Shown: positions 8,596-16,013 of the stretch, in pieces | Layout: each line of letters begins with the position of its first letter | Numbering within the stretch: position 1 is the stretch's first letter | Assembly: GCF_009765225.1 (NCBI RefSeq) | Contig: NZ_VMSF01000001.1 | Location: 3,348,001 to 3,412,000, forward strand | Length of the DNA: 64,000 bases | From: Leifsonia sp. AG29 | Lineage (GTDB): Bacteria; Actinomycetota; Actinomycetes; Actinomycetales; Microbacteriaceae | Direction: 5' to 3' | Position numbers and translations under genes: made by a program | Notes under the pieces: model-generated | Databases searched by the model: none | The model's input: the letters and a program-made list of their open reading frames with translations, nothing else | What the model was told of the DNA's origin: nothing

Positions 8596-8987
8596 CAGTT
8601 CCTCCCGATCTGGAGAGCGGCCTGGTACGTCTCCTTGGCGCGGTCGACCACGGCGGCGTTCGCCTGGTAGCCGCGCTGCGCCATGATGAGGGATCCCATC
8701 TGCTCGGACAGGTCGATGTCCGGGTAGCGCACGTAGCCGTTCGCGTCGGCGACCGGGTTGTCGGGCTCGTAGACCATGCGGCCCTGAGCGCTCCCGTACG
8801 AGGCGCCGGCGACGTACGCGCCGGAGTCGCCCGGTCCCTCCTGGGCGACGATGTAGCGCGCCTGGAAGGCGGCGCCGCTCGTCGGCTTGGCCGTGTTGAT
8901 GTTCGCGATGTTGTCCGAGATGGCGTCCAGCCAGTGGCGGTGGAGGGTCAGGCCCGTCCCCGCGATCCCGATGGCGTCGAAAGTCAT
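8595..8987 (-). CDS. flgC: flagellar basal-body rod protein FlgC
   Basis: FlgC is a proximal rod subunit. The 130-residue product has the rod-family N-terminal motif ISDNIANINTAKPT near residues 22-36 and the C-terminal helix SLIMAQRGYQANAAVVDRAK, which packs in the rod core. It overlaps fliE and begins 19 bp after flgB. Confidence 0.95.
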   Translation of the reverse strand: MTFDAIGIAGTGLTLHRHWLDAISDNIANINTAKPTSGAAFQARYIVAQEGPGDSGAYVAGASYGSAQGRMVYEPDNPVADANGYVRYPDIDLSEQMGSLIMAQRGYQANAAVVDRAKETYQAALQIGRN

Positions 8988-9006
8988 GTGCGATCCCTCC
9001 GGGGCG

Positions 9007-9348
9007 TCAGGTGGTCTTCAGAGCGGCTCGGACGGCGGTGAACTCGGTGCCGGCGGCCTGGGAGGCGAACTGGAACCGGAGCACGGTGTCGACGTTCGAC
9101 AGCGTCTCCGTGTCGAGATTGACGTTGTTCCCGTCGGTGCGGGTCGGCTCGAGCGAACGCTGAGTGGAGGCGACGGCGCGGCCGTCGTGACGGGCGACCG
9201 ACTGCGCGAGGGCGTCCTCGAAGGACACGCGCTCGGCCGTGTAGCCCGGGGTGTTGACGTTGGCGATGTTGTTCGCGATCGCGCGCTGCCGGGCGGACAG
9301 CCCGTCGAGGGCGCTGGCGAGCGCGGCGCTGGTCACGGATTCGAGCAC
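9007..9348 (-). CDS. flgB: flagellar basal-body rod protein FlgB
   Basis: FlgB is a proximal rod subunit. The product carries the rod signature AIANNIANVNTPGY and a C-terminal FQFASQAAGTEFTAVRAAL helix. I chose the GTG at 9348 (113 residues, beginning VLESVTSAALASAL) because GGAG lies 8-9 nt upstream and FlgB proteins are usually about 110-140 residues. The frame stays open 57 codons further, but that stretch runs through the promoter at 9422-9448 and is Arg/Pro-rich. It is the first gene of the long basal-body operon. Confidence 0.9.
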   Translation of the reverse strand: MLESVTSAALASALDGLSARQRAIANNIANVNTPGYTAERVSFEDALAQSVARHDGRAVASTQRSLEPTRTDGNNVNLDTETLSNVDTVLRFQFASQAAGTEFTAVRAALKTT

Positions 9349-9747
9349 GACGGGAACTCCAACTGTCGCGGGGGCGGCCCATCCGTGGCCAGGTCGGCGA
9401 GCGATCCATGCTCGCACCCAGCTATCGGCAGCTCTCCCCCGGCCGTTAGGGACCCGCGGCCGGCTCTTCCTTCCGCGCCCCGCGACTCCGGCGCTCAGCG
9501 CCTTTTCCCACACGGTCATCCACAGGTGCTCACACCTTGGGAATTACAGCCGTGTTATTTCGTAGCTTTGTTCGAGCGGCGGCGTGTGTGCAGAAAAGTG
9601 CCGATCAGAGGGGATTTGCGGAAGCTGAGAATTCTGAGAGCCACCTCAGGCCGGGCGTGTCCTCCACACCCCGACGCCCGTCATCCACGAGTTCTCAACA
9701 GAGTTATCCACAGGTGGACAAGCTCAGCGTCGAGACCGAGCCCGGAG
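9349..9747. other. intergenic gap between the fliT-like gene and flgB
   Basis: I see no convincing gene here. Besides the flgB promoter at 9422-9448, the gap holds a perfect DnaA-box sequence TTATCCACA at 9705-9713 and a related ATCCACA near 9510. The middle (about 9535-9630) is poorer in G+C than its surroundings. Confidence 0.7.
9422..9448 (-). promoter_or_regulatory. FliA (sigma-28)-type promoter of the flgB operon
   Basis: On the minus strand TAAC (9448-9445), exactly 15 nt and GCCGATAG (9429-9422) match the sigma-28 consensus TAAA-N15-GCCGATAA. The element lies 73 bp before the flgB start. The same arrangement recurs before hag and flgN, which makes chance unlikely. Confidence 0.85.
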
Positions 9748-10023
9748 TCAGCCGATGAGGTCGAAGTACACGGGACGCGGCCCCGTCTCCGCGCGCGGCA
9801 CGGCGTTCACCGCCGCAAGGTGCTTCGCGGTGGTCTGCCGGACGTCCTCGAGGTAGCGGATCACGTGCAGCTGGGCTTCCAGGAGGCGCGCTGCCCGCTC
9901 CTGCAGCTCCGGCGGCAGGGGCCCGAGGCCGATCGGCGGACGCCACGGCACCGGGTCCGTGCTCGAGAGCGCGGCGTGGAGCTCCTGCTCCATCCGGCTC
10001 AGGGCGTCGGACCAGGCGTCCAC
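9748..10023 (-). CDS. small helical protein after fliS, probably a FliT-like chaperone
   Basis: This 91-residue protein is predicted helical (MEQELHAALSS, then LQERAARLLEAQLHVIRYLEDV) and has no membrane segment. It begins with GTG one base after the fliS stop. In many flagellar loci the gene after fliS encodes FliT, a small helical chaperone of the cap protein FliD. Length, helicity and position fit, but I see no diagnostic sequence motif. The name is therefore an inference from context. Confidence 0.55.
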   Translation of the reverse strand: MDAWSDALSRMEQELHAALSSTDPVPWRPPIGLGPLPPELQERAARLLEAQLHVIRYLEDVRQTTAKHLAAVNAVPRAETGPRPVYFDLIG

Positions 10024-10024
10024 C

Positions 10025-10447
10025 TCAGGCGACTCCGAGGTCCGCGCCGGCGGCGAGGGTCGCGGCGGGCACCTGGGCGGCGGCCTCGTGCCACGCCTCG
10101 CGCAGCGGCTCCACCAGGGCCGTCGCCTGGCGGATCGACTCCGCGTCGCGCTCGATCATTCCGCCGACGATGAGGTCGGCGAGGTAGCCGTAGAGGCGGA
10201 GGAGGTCCTCGGCGCCGTCCCAGAGGTCGACGCGGAGGCTCGACGCCAGCTCGGCGACGATCTGGTCGGCATGCCGCAGGTGCTCCCAGGCGTGAGGCCA
10301 GCGCCCGGCCTCGAGCGCCTCCCGGCCACGCGCGAGGTCGAGGACCAGCCGGTCGTAGAGCATCGTGAGGAGCCGCGCGGGGCTCGCGGAGAGCACGCTG
10401 TCGCGGTTGTAGGCGGAGCGCTTGGCGGCGGCGGAGACAATCGACAT
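10025..10447 (-). CDS. fliS: flagellin export chaperone FliS
   Basis: FliS binds the C-terminal disordered region of flagellin in the cytoplasm and keeps it from polymerising before export. The 140-residue product has the family pattern: an early Tyr (AYNRDSVLSASPARLLTMLYDR), then a four-helix bundle with GREALEAGRWPHAWEHLRHADQI-type spacing and the LYGYLADLIV helix. It follows fliD with 2 bp between them. Confidence 0.92.
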   Translation of the reverse strand: MSIVSAAAKRSAYNRDSVLSASPARLLTMLYDRLVLDLARGREALEAGRWPHAWEHLRHADQIVAELASSLRVDLWDGAEDLLRLYGYLADLIVGGMIERDAESIRQATALVEPLREAWHEAAAQVPAATLAAGADLGVA

Positions 10448-10449
10448 GA

Positions 10450-11838
10450 TCAGCCTGCGGGGGGAGTGGGGAGGGATCCGAGCTGGCCGGTGAGCCAGGA
10501 GGACTGGGACTGCAGCTGCTGGAGCTGGACTTCGAGGTTGGCGTAGGTCTTCTCGAGCGTGGAACGGCGGTCGGCGAGGCGGGTGTCCCAGTCGGTGATC
10601 TGATCGTTGAGGTCTTTGACCGTCGACTGCTCGCCCTTGATCTTCAGCGAGATGGAGCCGGTGTACGAGTCGCTCGCTGCCGTGGAGGCGTCGGCCACGC
10701 GCTGGGCGATCGTCGACAGCGCCGCCTTCACGGTCACCGGGTCGGCGGCCATGGCCTTGCCGAACGCGTCGGAGTCGAACGTGACGGCGCCGTCCTTGGT
10801 GATGCTGATGCCGTACGTCGAGGGCGAGATGCCGTTGACGGGGGCGATGACCGCATCGAGCAGCTGCTGGTTGACGTCGCGCGCGGTCGAGTCGCTCGTG
10901 AACGGACCGCCCGTGACGACCGTGCCACCGGCCGCGTCGGTCGACGTGGAGACCGCCTGCTGCTGCGAGATGAACGTCAGGATGCCGTTCACGCCCGAGA
11001 CGAGCGAGTTCGCGGCAGCGGTGAGACTCTTGTCATCGCGGGCCACGGTGAGGGTGACCGGCGTCGCGGACGTCGCGGTGACCGACACCGAGACGCCGGG
11101 GAGGAGGTCGCTGAACGTGTTGGTGGCGCTCGTCACCGTCTGCGCCGCGGCGGTCCCGGCCCACAGGGTGAGCTGGGCGTCCTGTGCCTGCCTGACCTGG
11201 GCCGCTCCCGGATCGGACAGGAGGTTCGTCGCGGTTCCCGCCGCGACATCGGCCGGGGTGCCGCGGTACACGGTGAACGCGCCGGCGGCGCCCGTCTTGG
11301 CCGAGGTGAGCTGGAGGCGGTACAGCGGCTGACCGGTGGAGGGGTCGAGCCCCGCCGAGACCTGCGTCGCGTTCACTCCCACGCCCGCCTGGTTGATGGC
11401 GGCGGCGACGTCCGCCAGCGACGCGCTCGCGGCCGTCACCTGCGTCGTCGTCCCGTCCGCCGCGACGAAGGTCAGCGTCGGCGGCTGGTCGGGCCACTGG
11501 GTGAGCGGGCCTGTCACGATCACCTGCGATTGGGCCAGCTTGTCCACCGTGAAGTCGATGGTCCCGTCGACGGCGCCCGTGCCGGCCGTCGCTGTGACCG
11601 CCGTCGAGGTGGTGGACGCCGTGTGCAGGTCGACACCCGCGGGCTGCGCGAGCGCGCCGGCCGAGGTGGCGAGGGCGGCGACCTTGGAGTTGAGCGACTG
11701 CATCGCCGTGATGAAGGTCGTCGAGTCGGCGACCTTGTTCTTCAGCAGGGTCTGCGGGATCGCCTCCGCCTGCATGAGCGAGTCGATCAGCTGAGTCGTG
11801 TTGAGGCCGCTGATCAGCCCGTCGACTGCCATGCCCAT
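10450..11838 (-). CDS. fliD: flagellar filament cap protein FliD
   Basis: FliD caps the growing filament and directs flagellin insertion. The 462-residue product begins with the cap-protein signature MAVDGLISGLNTTQLIDSLM and has Thr/Ala/Val-rich beta domains in the middle. The C-terminal part contains the region KGEQSTVKDLNDQITDWDTRL followed by a coiled-coil end ending in LQSQSSWLTGQL. It lies between hag and fliS. No FliA-type promoter is seen directly upstream, so it may depend on read-through past the hag terminator or on a weaker promoter. Confidence 0.94.
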   Translation of the reverse strand: MGMAVDGLISGLNTTQLIDSLMQAEAIPQTLLKNKVADSTTFITAMQSLNSKVAALATSAGALAQPAGVDLHTASTTSTAVTATAGTGAVDGTIDFTVDKLAQSQVIVTGPLTQWPDQPPTLTFVAADGTTTQVTAASASLADVAAAINQAGVGVNATQVSAGLDPSTGQPLYRLQLTSAKTGAAGAFTVYRGTPADVAAGTATNLLSDPGAAQVRQAQDAQLTLWAGTAAAQTVTSATNTFSDLLPGVSVSVTATSATPVTLTVARDDKSLTAAANSLVSGVNGILTFISQQQAVSTSTDAAGGTVVTGGPFTSDSTARDVNQQLLDAVIAPVNGISPSTYGISITKDGAVTFDSDAFGKAMAADPVTVKAALSTIAQRVADASTAASDSYTGSISLKIKGEQSTVKDLNDQITDWDTRLADRRSTLEKTYANLEVQLQQLQSQSSWLTGQLGSLPTPPAG

Positions 11839-11917
11839 GGGTGGTCCTCCTCCTACGCCGGGCTCGAAGCGGTGTGGTGCTGGTAGTGCGGGTGGTGCCC
11901 TTCCGGGGGCTCCGGGC

Positions 11918-11952
11918 GGCCGGGGCGCGCGTCAGGGAGGCGCGCCCCGGCC
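11918..11952 (-). terminator. hairpin terminator after hag
   Basis: A perfect 13-bp stem (11918-11930 with 11940-11952, GGCCGGGGCGCGC and its complement) closes a 9-nt loop just downstream of the flagellin stop. It separates the highly expressed hag from fliD. There is no clear T run, as is common in high-G+C Gram-positives. Confidence 0.75.
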
Positions 11953-11959
11953 GACGCGG

Positions 11960-12796
11960 TCAGCGGAGCAGCTGCAGGACGCCCTGGTTGGACTGGTTCG
12001 CCTGGGCGAGCATCGCCGTGCCGGCCTGCGACAGGATGTTGGAGCGGGTGTACTTCACCATCTCCTCGGCCATGTCGGTGTCGGTGATCCGGCTGGAGGC
12101 GGCCGACAGGTTCTCCTTCGAGACGTTGAGGCTGCGGACAGCCGACTCGAAGCGGTTCTGCGAGGCACCGAGCTGGGCGCGGGCCGTCGAGATCGCCGTG
12201 ATGGCGGTGTCGATGTTGCCGATGGTGGTCTGCGCCGCGGTGTTGCTGGTCACATCGAAGCCCGTCGCGCCGGTCGCGCCCGACAGGGTGCCCACCGAGG
12301 TGGCGACGTCGGCGAGGCTGACGTCGATCTTGTCGTTCGCGGTGGCGCCGGCGCCCACCTGGAACGTCAGCGTGCCGCCCTTCAGCAGGTCGATCCCGTT
12401 GAAGTTGGTGCCCTGCGTGATGCGGTCGAGCTCCTTGCCGAGCTCGTCCGCCTCCGTCTTGATCGCCGCGCGCGACGTGGTGTTGTTCGAGTCGTTGCCG
12501 CCCTGGACGGCCAGGTCGCGCATGCGCTGCAGGATGGAGTGGACCTCGGTGAGCGAGCCTTCAGCGGTCTGCACGACGCTGATGCCGTCCTGGGCGTTGC
12601 GGGCGGCGACGGTGAGACCGCCGACCTGCGACTTCAGGCCCTCCGAGATGGCGAGGCCGGCCGCGTCGTCCGCCGCACGGTTGATGCGGAGGCCGCTGGA
12701 CAGCTTCTCGAGCGACTTGGACAGGTCGTTCTGAGTGTTGTTCAGGTTGCGGTAGGCGTTGTTCGCCGCGATGTTGGTGTTGATCTGCATACCCAT
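11960..12796 (-). CDS. hag: flagellin (Hag/FliC)
   Basis: This is the filament subunit. The 278-residue protein has the conserved N-terminal D0/D1 helices (INTNIAANNAYRNL, LSKSLEKLSSGLRINRAADD, LAISEGLKSQV) and the C-terminal D1/D0 helices (GASQNRFESAVRSL, then the last stretch ending in NQSNQGVLQLL). The central variable part, about residues 145-215, is short and Thr/Ala-rich, so this is a compact flagellin like that of Bacillus. Its own FliA-type promoter, a strong GGAGGAAA ribosome site and a downstream hairpin show that it is a single-gene unit. Its leader also carries a CsrA-type hairpin. Confidence 0.97.
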   Translation of the reverse strand: MGMQINTNIAANNAYRNLNNTQNDLSKSLEKLSSGLRINRAADDAAGLAISEGLKSQVGGLTVAARNAQDGISVVQTAEGSLTEVHSILQRMRDLAVQGGNDSNNTTSRAAIKTEADELGKELDRITQGTNFNGIDLLKGGTLTFQVGAGATANDKIDVSLADVATSVGTLSGATGATGFDVTSNTAAQTTIGNIDTAITAISTARAQLGASQNRFESAVRSLNVSKENLSAASSRITDTDMAEEMVKYTRSNILSQAGTAMLAQANQSNQGVLQLLR

Positions 12797-12827
12797 GATG
12801 TTTCCTCCATGACTGGGTGGTGGTCCG

Positions 12828-12843
12828 GGGCCGTCCGTGGCCC
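12828..12843 (-). promoter_or_regulatory. CsrA-type hairpin in the hag leader
   Basis: The minus-strand RNA can form a 5-bp stem GGGCC/GGCCC around the hexaloop ACGGAC, which presents GGA in the loop as CsrA prefers. It lies at the very 5' end of the predicted transcript. A second GGA overlaps the ribosome site GGAGGAAA (12808-12801). This is the arrangement known for CsrA repression of hag in Bacillus subtilis, where FliW is the antagonist. Confidence 0.55.
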
Positions 12844-12853
12844 GCGAAGACGT

Positions 12854-12880
12854 CTATCGGCACCCCGGCCGATCCCGTTA
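12854..12880 (-). promoter_or_regulatory. FliA (sigma-28)-type promoter of hag
   Basis: On the minus strand TAAC (12880-12877), 15 nt and GCCGATAG (12861-12854) form a near-consensus sigma-28 promoter. It lies 57 bp before the hag start, giving a leader of about 50 nt. Confidence 0.88.
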
Positions 12881-12898
12881 GCGACGCGATCGGCCGGC

Positions 12899-13711
12899 TC
12901 AGGACGCCCGGGCCGAGCTGGGCGGGGTGGGGGAGAGGCGGGACACGCCCGCGACCGCGTGCTGGGCGAGTCGCGCGAGGTACGCACTGCGGCGTGCCTG
13001 CGAGGTCTTCGCCTCGATGACGGCCGGGTCGCCCTCGTCGGCGTAGTGCGTCGCCATGCCCTCGCGCATGAGCCGGATCGCCTCCGAGCGCTGCTGCGAG
13101 ACGGCGGAGTGGGTGATGCCGAGCTCCTCGGCGATCTCGGTGACCGTCCGGTCGTCGAAGTACACCGCCTCCACGATGGCGCGCATGCGGTCGGGGAGCG
13201 CGGCGACCGCGGCGCGGACGTACGCGGTCTGCTCGTCCGCGAGGAGCGCCTCCTCGGGGCCGACGGTCTCGGAGACGAGGAAGCTCTCGACGGTCTCATC
13301 GAGCGCGGTGACCGTCCGGGCGGCGTCGGAGAGTCCCGCCGCCGCCGTCTCCCGGTCGACGCCGAGCGCGTGGGCGATCTCCTCGACGGTGGGCTTCCGC
13401 CCGAAGGCGCTGGTGAGGCTCTCCTGCACGGCGAGAGTCTCCTTGATGCGCTTGCGCGCCGAGCGGGTGGCCCAGTCGCCGGCGCGCAGCTCGTCGGCGA
13501 GCGCCCCGAGGATGCGGGTGCGGGCGTACGCGCCGAACGGGACCCCGGTGCCGGCGTCGTAGGCGTCGGCCGCGGTGACGAGCGCGACCGCCCCCGCCGA
13601 GGCGAGGTCGTCGCGGGACAGGTGCGTGGCTCTCGAGCAGAGGTCGGAGACGAGGTAGCCGACGAGCGGCAGGTTCTCGACGACGAGCGCATTGCGTTCT
13701 GTGCGGTTCAC
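12899..13711 (-). CDS. fliA: flagellar sigma factor FliA (sigma-28/WhiG family)
   Basis: This sigma-70-family factor directs RNA polymerase to late flagellar promoters. The roughly 270-residue product has region 2 (LVGYLVSDLCSRATHLSRDDLASAG and the following core-binding part), region 3 (KPTVEEIAHALGVD) and a region 4 helix-turn-helix near the C-terminus (TVTEIAEELGITHSAVSQQRSEAI). The GTG at 13711 is preferred because AAGGGG stands 9 nt upstream. An ATG at 13729 is possible but has no visible ribosome site. Three matching promoters in the window are its likely targets. The last 35 or so residues extend past region 4 and are Ala/Ser-rich. Confidence 0.9.
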   Translation of the reverse strand: MNRTERNALVVENLPLVGYLVSDLCSRATHLSRDDLASAGAVALVTAADAYDAGTGVPFGAYARTRILGALADELRAGDWATRSARKRIKETLAVQESLTSAFGRKPTVEEIAHALGVDRETAAAGLSDAARTVTALDETVESFLVSETVGPEEALLADEQTAYVRAAVAALPDRMRAIVEAVYFDDRTVTEIAEELGITHSAVSQQRSEAIRLMREGMATHYADEGDPAVIEAKTSQARRSAYLARLAQHAVAGVSRLSPTPPSSARAS

Positions 13712-13927
13712 GCGGGGTGGCCCCTTCATCGGACGGGTACAGGCGCCCTGGGCAGGGCGTATCGGGTACTCGGGCGGTGCTGGTTCCGCTCGGGCTTACT
13801 TCGGGTGCCGGGCGGACGCTAGGGGTCTTCCGTTGTTCACGGTAACAACCGGTCGGTGTTCGGAGCGCGCACGTTCTGCCCCCACAACAGGGCAGGGAGT
13901 ACCCCCAGTAGTGGGAACAGCGGAAGA

Positions 13928-13966
13928 CCTGAAAGATCGCTAGGTGAGCCGGAGAGGTCTTTCAGG
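13928..13966. promoter_or_regulatory. inverted repeat upstream of the flgN promoter
   Basis: CCTGAAAGA (13928-13936) and TCTTTCAGG (13958-13966) are perfect complements separated by 21 bp and end 10 bp before the TAAC element. Spacing of two to three helical turns suits a dimeric regulator. A transcript hairpin is the alternative. Confidence 0.45.
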
Positions 13967-13976
13967 GCCCACCGCC

Positions 13977-14003
13977 TAACATCGACCCCAGGTGTGCCGA
14001 TTG
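13977..14003 (+). promoter_or_regulatory. FliA (sigma-28)-type promoter of flgN-flgK-flgL-fliW
   Basis: TAAC (13977-13980), 15 nt and GCCGATTG (13996-14003) match the sigma-28 form seen before hag and flgB. It reads to the right into the filament-junction genes. Confidence 0.82.
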
Positions 14004-14095
14004 TCCTCTCTGGCGGCGGGCGCGGATCCGTTCCGCGGCCGAAGACCCGAGGGGACCAGGTGCGCACAACCACTCACGAGGAAGTCGGGAGCGAC

Positions 14096-14584
14096 ATGGC
14101 CGCGAGCGAGCTGTCCGCCCAGCTCTGGAAGGAGCGCGAACTGCTCGAGCTCCTCCTGTTCAAGCTGGAGGAGGAGCAGCTGCTGCTCGTCGCCGGCCGG
14201 TCCCGCTGGATCGCCCACGCGACCCGGGAGGTCGAGCAGGTCATGGAGCGCATGCGCGCCGCCGGCCTCGCCCGCACCGTGGAGGTGGCGACGCTCGCCG
14301 AGCAGTGGGGCATCGGTCCCGACGCGACGCTCCGTGAGCTCGCCGCCGCAGCCCCCGACGGGATCTGGTCCGACATCTTCGCCTCCCATCTGGCGGCGAT
14401 GACCGAGCTGACGGGGCAGATCGCGGAGGTGCGCGACACGAACGAGCGGCTCCTCCGGGAGGCGGCGCGCTCGACCCAGGAGACGCTGAGCGGACTCGCG
14501 GGCGCGGCCGGCGCCGGCGTCTACGACGCATCGGGGGACAACCGCGCCGAGCCGGGCGCGCGCTTCTTCGACACGGAGGCGTGA
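14096..14584 (+). CDS. flgN: FlgN-family flagellar export chaperone
   Basis: This 162-residue helical protein carries the Leu/Glu-rich N-terminal pattern of FlgN chaperones (LSAQLWKERELLELLLFKLEEEQLLLVAG). FlgN keeps the hook-filament junction proteins FlgK and FlgL unpolymerised and guides them to export. It stands directly before flgK, with its stop overlapping the flgK GTG. I chose the ATG at 14096 behind GGGAG; a GTG at 14060 behind GAGGGG would add 12 residues. A family assignment by sequence alone would be weak, and the neighbours make it firm. Confidence 0.82.
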   Translation: MAASELSAQLWKERELLELLLFKLEEEQLLLVAGRSRWIAHATREVEQVMERMRAAGLARTVEVATLAEQWGIGPDATLRELAAAAPDGIWSDIFASHLAAMTELTGQIAEVRDTNERLLREAARSTQETLSGLAGAAGAGVYDASGDNRAEPGARFFDTEA

Positions 14585-16011
14585 CGGTGAGCACCTTCAG
14601 CGGCCTGAACACCGCCTACACGGGCCTCGTCGCGGCCAAGGCCGGTCTCGACGTGGTCGGGCAGAACCTCGCCAACGCCAACACGCAGGGGTACACGCGG
14701 CAGCGGGTGACGACCTCAGGAGTTCCGGCCCTCTCGGCGGCCGGCCTGTTCAGCGGGGGAGTCCGCCCCGGCCAGGGCGTCAGCGTCGACGGCATCCAGC
14801 GGCTCGACGACGCCGGCCTCGACTCCCGCGTCCGCACGACGTCCGCCCTGTCGGGGTACAGCGGGACGCGCGCCCAGACACTGTCGAGCCTGGAGGCGTC
14901 CCTCAACGAGCCGGGGACGGGCGGGATCTCGACCTCCCTGCAGAAGTTCTGGTCCGCCTGGGGCGATGTCGCCAACCAGGCCGGGGAGCCCGCACCCGCC
15001 GGCGTCCTGCTCGGTCAGGCCGGGAGCCTGGTCTCGCAGATCGCGGCCGGATACCAGGCGGTCGACGACCAGTGGTCGGCGCTTCGCGGCCAGACGGACG
15101 GCATGGTCGCCGACCTCAACACCGCCGCCACCGCCGTCGCCGACCTCAACGGACGCATCCGCTCGGCGCTGGCCGCCGGGCAGTCGGCCAACGAGCTCCT
15201 CGACCGCCGCGACCAGCTCACCGGGAGCATCGCCAAGCTCGCGGGAGGCGTGGTCCGGCCCCGCGACGACGGCACCGTCGACGTGCTCGTCGGCGGGAAC
15301 GCGCTCGTCACCGGGACGACCGCCAACGCGGTCAGCCTCGCCGGCGCACCCCGCATGTCCGGCGCCGCCTCCGACCCGGTCCGGCTGGAGTGGGCCTACC
15401 GGCCAGGAACCGCCATCGCGCTCGAGGGCGGATCGATCGCGGGCGCCGTGTCGTCGCTCGCCCCCGCCGACGCCGCCGGCACCGGGGGAGTGCTGGCCGA
15501 GGCTGCAGCCGGCTACAACGCCTTCGCCGTCGCGCTGGCCCAGCGGGTGAACGCCGTGCACACGACCGGAGCGACCCCCTCCGGCGCCACAGGCCTCGAC
15601 TTCTTCGCGATCGACGCGTCGAAACCGGCCGCGCTCGGCCTGTCGGTCGTCCCGACGGACGTCACCGGCATCGCCACGGGAGCACCGGGCGCCGGGGGAG
15701 CGGACGGCAGCGTCGCGGATGCGATCGCGGGCCTCGGCACCGGCCAGAACGCGGTCGACAAGCAGTGGTTGGCTTTCGTCGTCCGCGTGGGCGTCGCCTC
15801 CAAGACCGAGCAGCAGCAGTCCGATCTGGCCGACCTGGCATCGACGGCGGCGGCGAATGCGCAGCTCGCCGGCACCTCGGTCGACCTCGACGAGGAGAAC
15901 ATGAACATGCTGACCTTCCAGCACGCCTACCAGGGAGCCGCCCGCGTGATGACCGCGGTCGACGAGACGCTCGATGTGCTCATCAACCACACCGGAATCG
16001 TCGGGAGGTAA
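14581..16011 (+). CDS. flgK: flagellar hook-filament junction protein FlgK
   Basis: FlgK (HAP1) is the first junction layer between hook and filament. The 476-residue protein begins with the rod/hook-family motif FSGLNTAYTGLVAAKAGLDV and VGQNLANANTQGYTRQRV. It ends with the FlgK signature SVDLDEENMNMLTFQHAYQGAARVMTAVDETLDVL. The GTG at 14581 overlaps the flgN stop; a second GTG at 14587 is possible. Stop and flgL start are 2 bp apart. Confidence 0.96.
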   Translation: MTVSTFSGLNTAYTGLVAAKAGLDVVGQNLANANTQGYTRQRVTTSGVPALSAAGLFSGGVRPGQGVSVDGIQRLDDAGLDSRVRTTSALSGYSGTRAQTLSSLEASLNEPGTGGISTSLQKFWSAWGDVANQAGEPAPAGVLLGQAGSLVSQIAAGYQAVDDQWSALRGQTDGMVADLNTAATAVADLNGRIRSALAAGQSANELLDRRDQLTGSIAKLAGGVVRPRDDGTVDVLVGGNALVTGTTANAVSLAGAPRMSGAASDPVRLEWAYRPGTAIALEGGSIAGAVSSLAPADAAGTGGVLAEAAAGYNAFAVALAQRVNAVHTTGATPSGATGLDFFAIDASKPAALGLSVVPTDVTGIATGAPGAGGADGSVADAIAGLGTGQNAVDKQWLAFVVRVGVASKTEQQQSDLADLASTAAANAQLAGTSVDLDEENMNMLTFQHAYQGAARVMTAVDETLDVLINHTGIVGR

Positions 16012-16013
16012 CC

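Larger units (their letters stand above)
13712..14095. other. divergent control region between fliA and flgN
   Basis: This gap holds the flgN promoter (13977-14003) and, just upstream of it, a 9-bp inverted repeat (13928-13936 and 13958-13966). No gene is convincing. I do not see a FliA-type promoter reading towards fliA, so fliA probably answers to another regulator. Confidence 0.7.
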
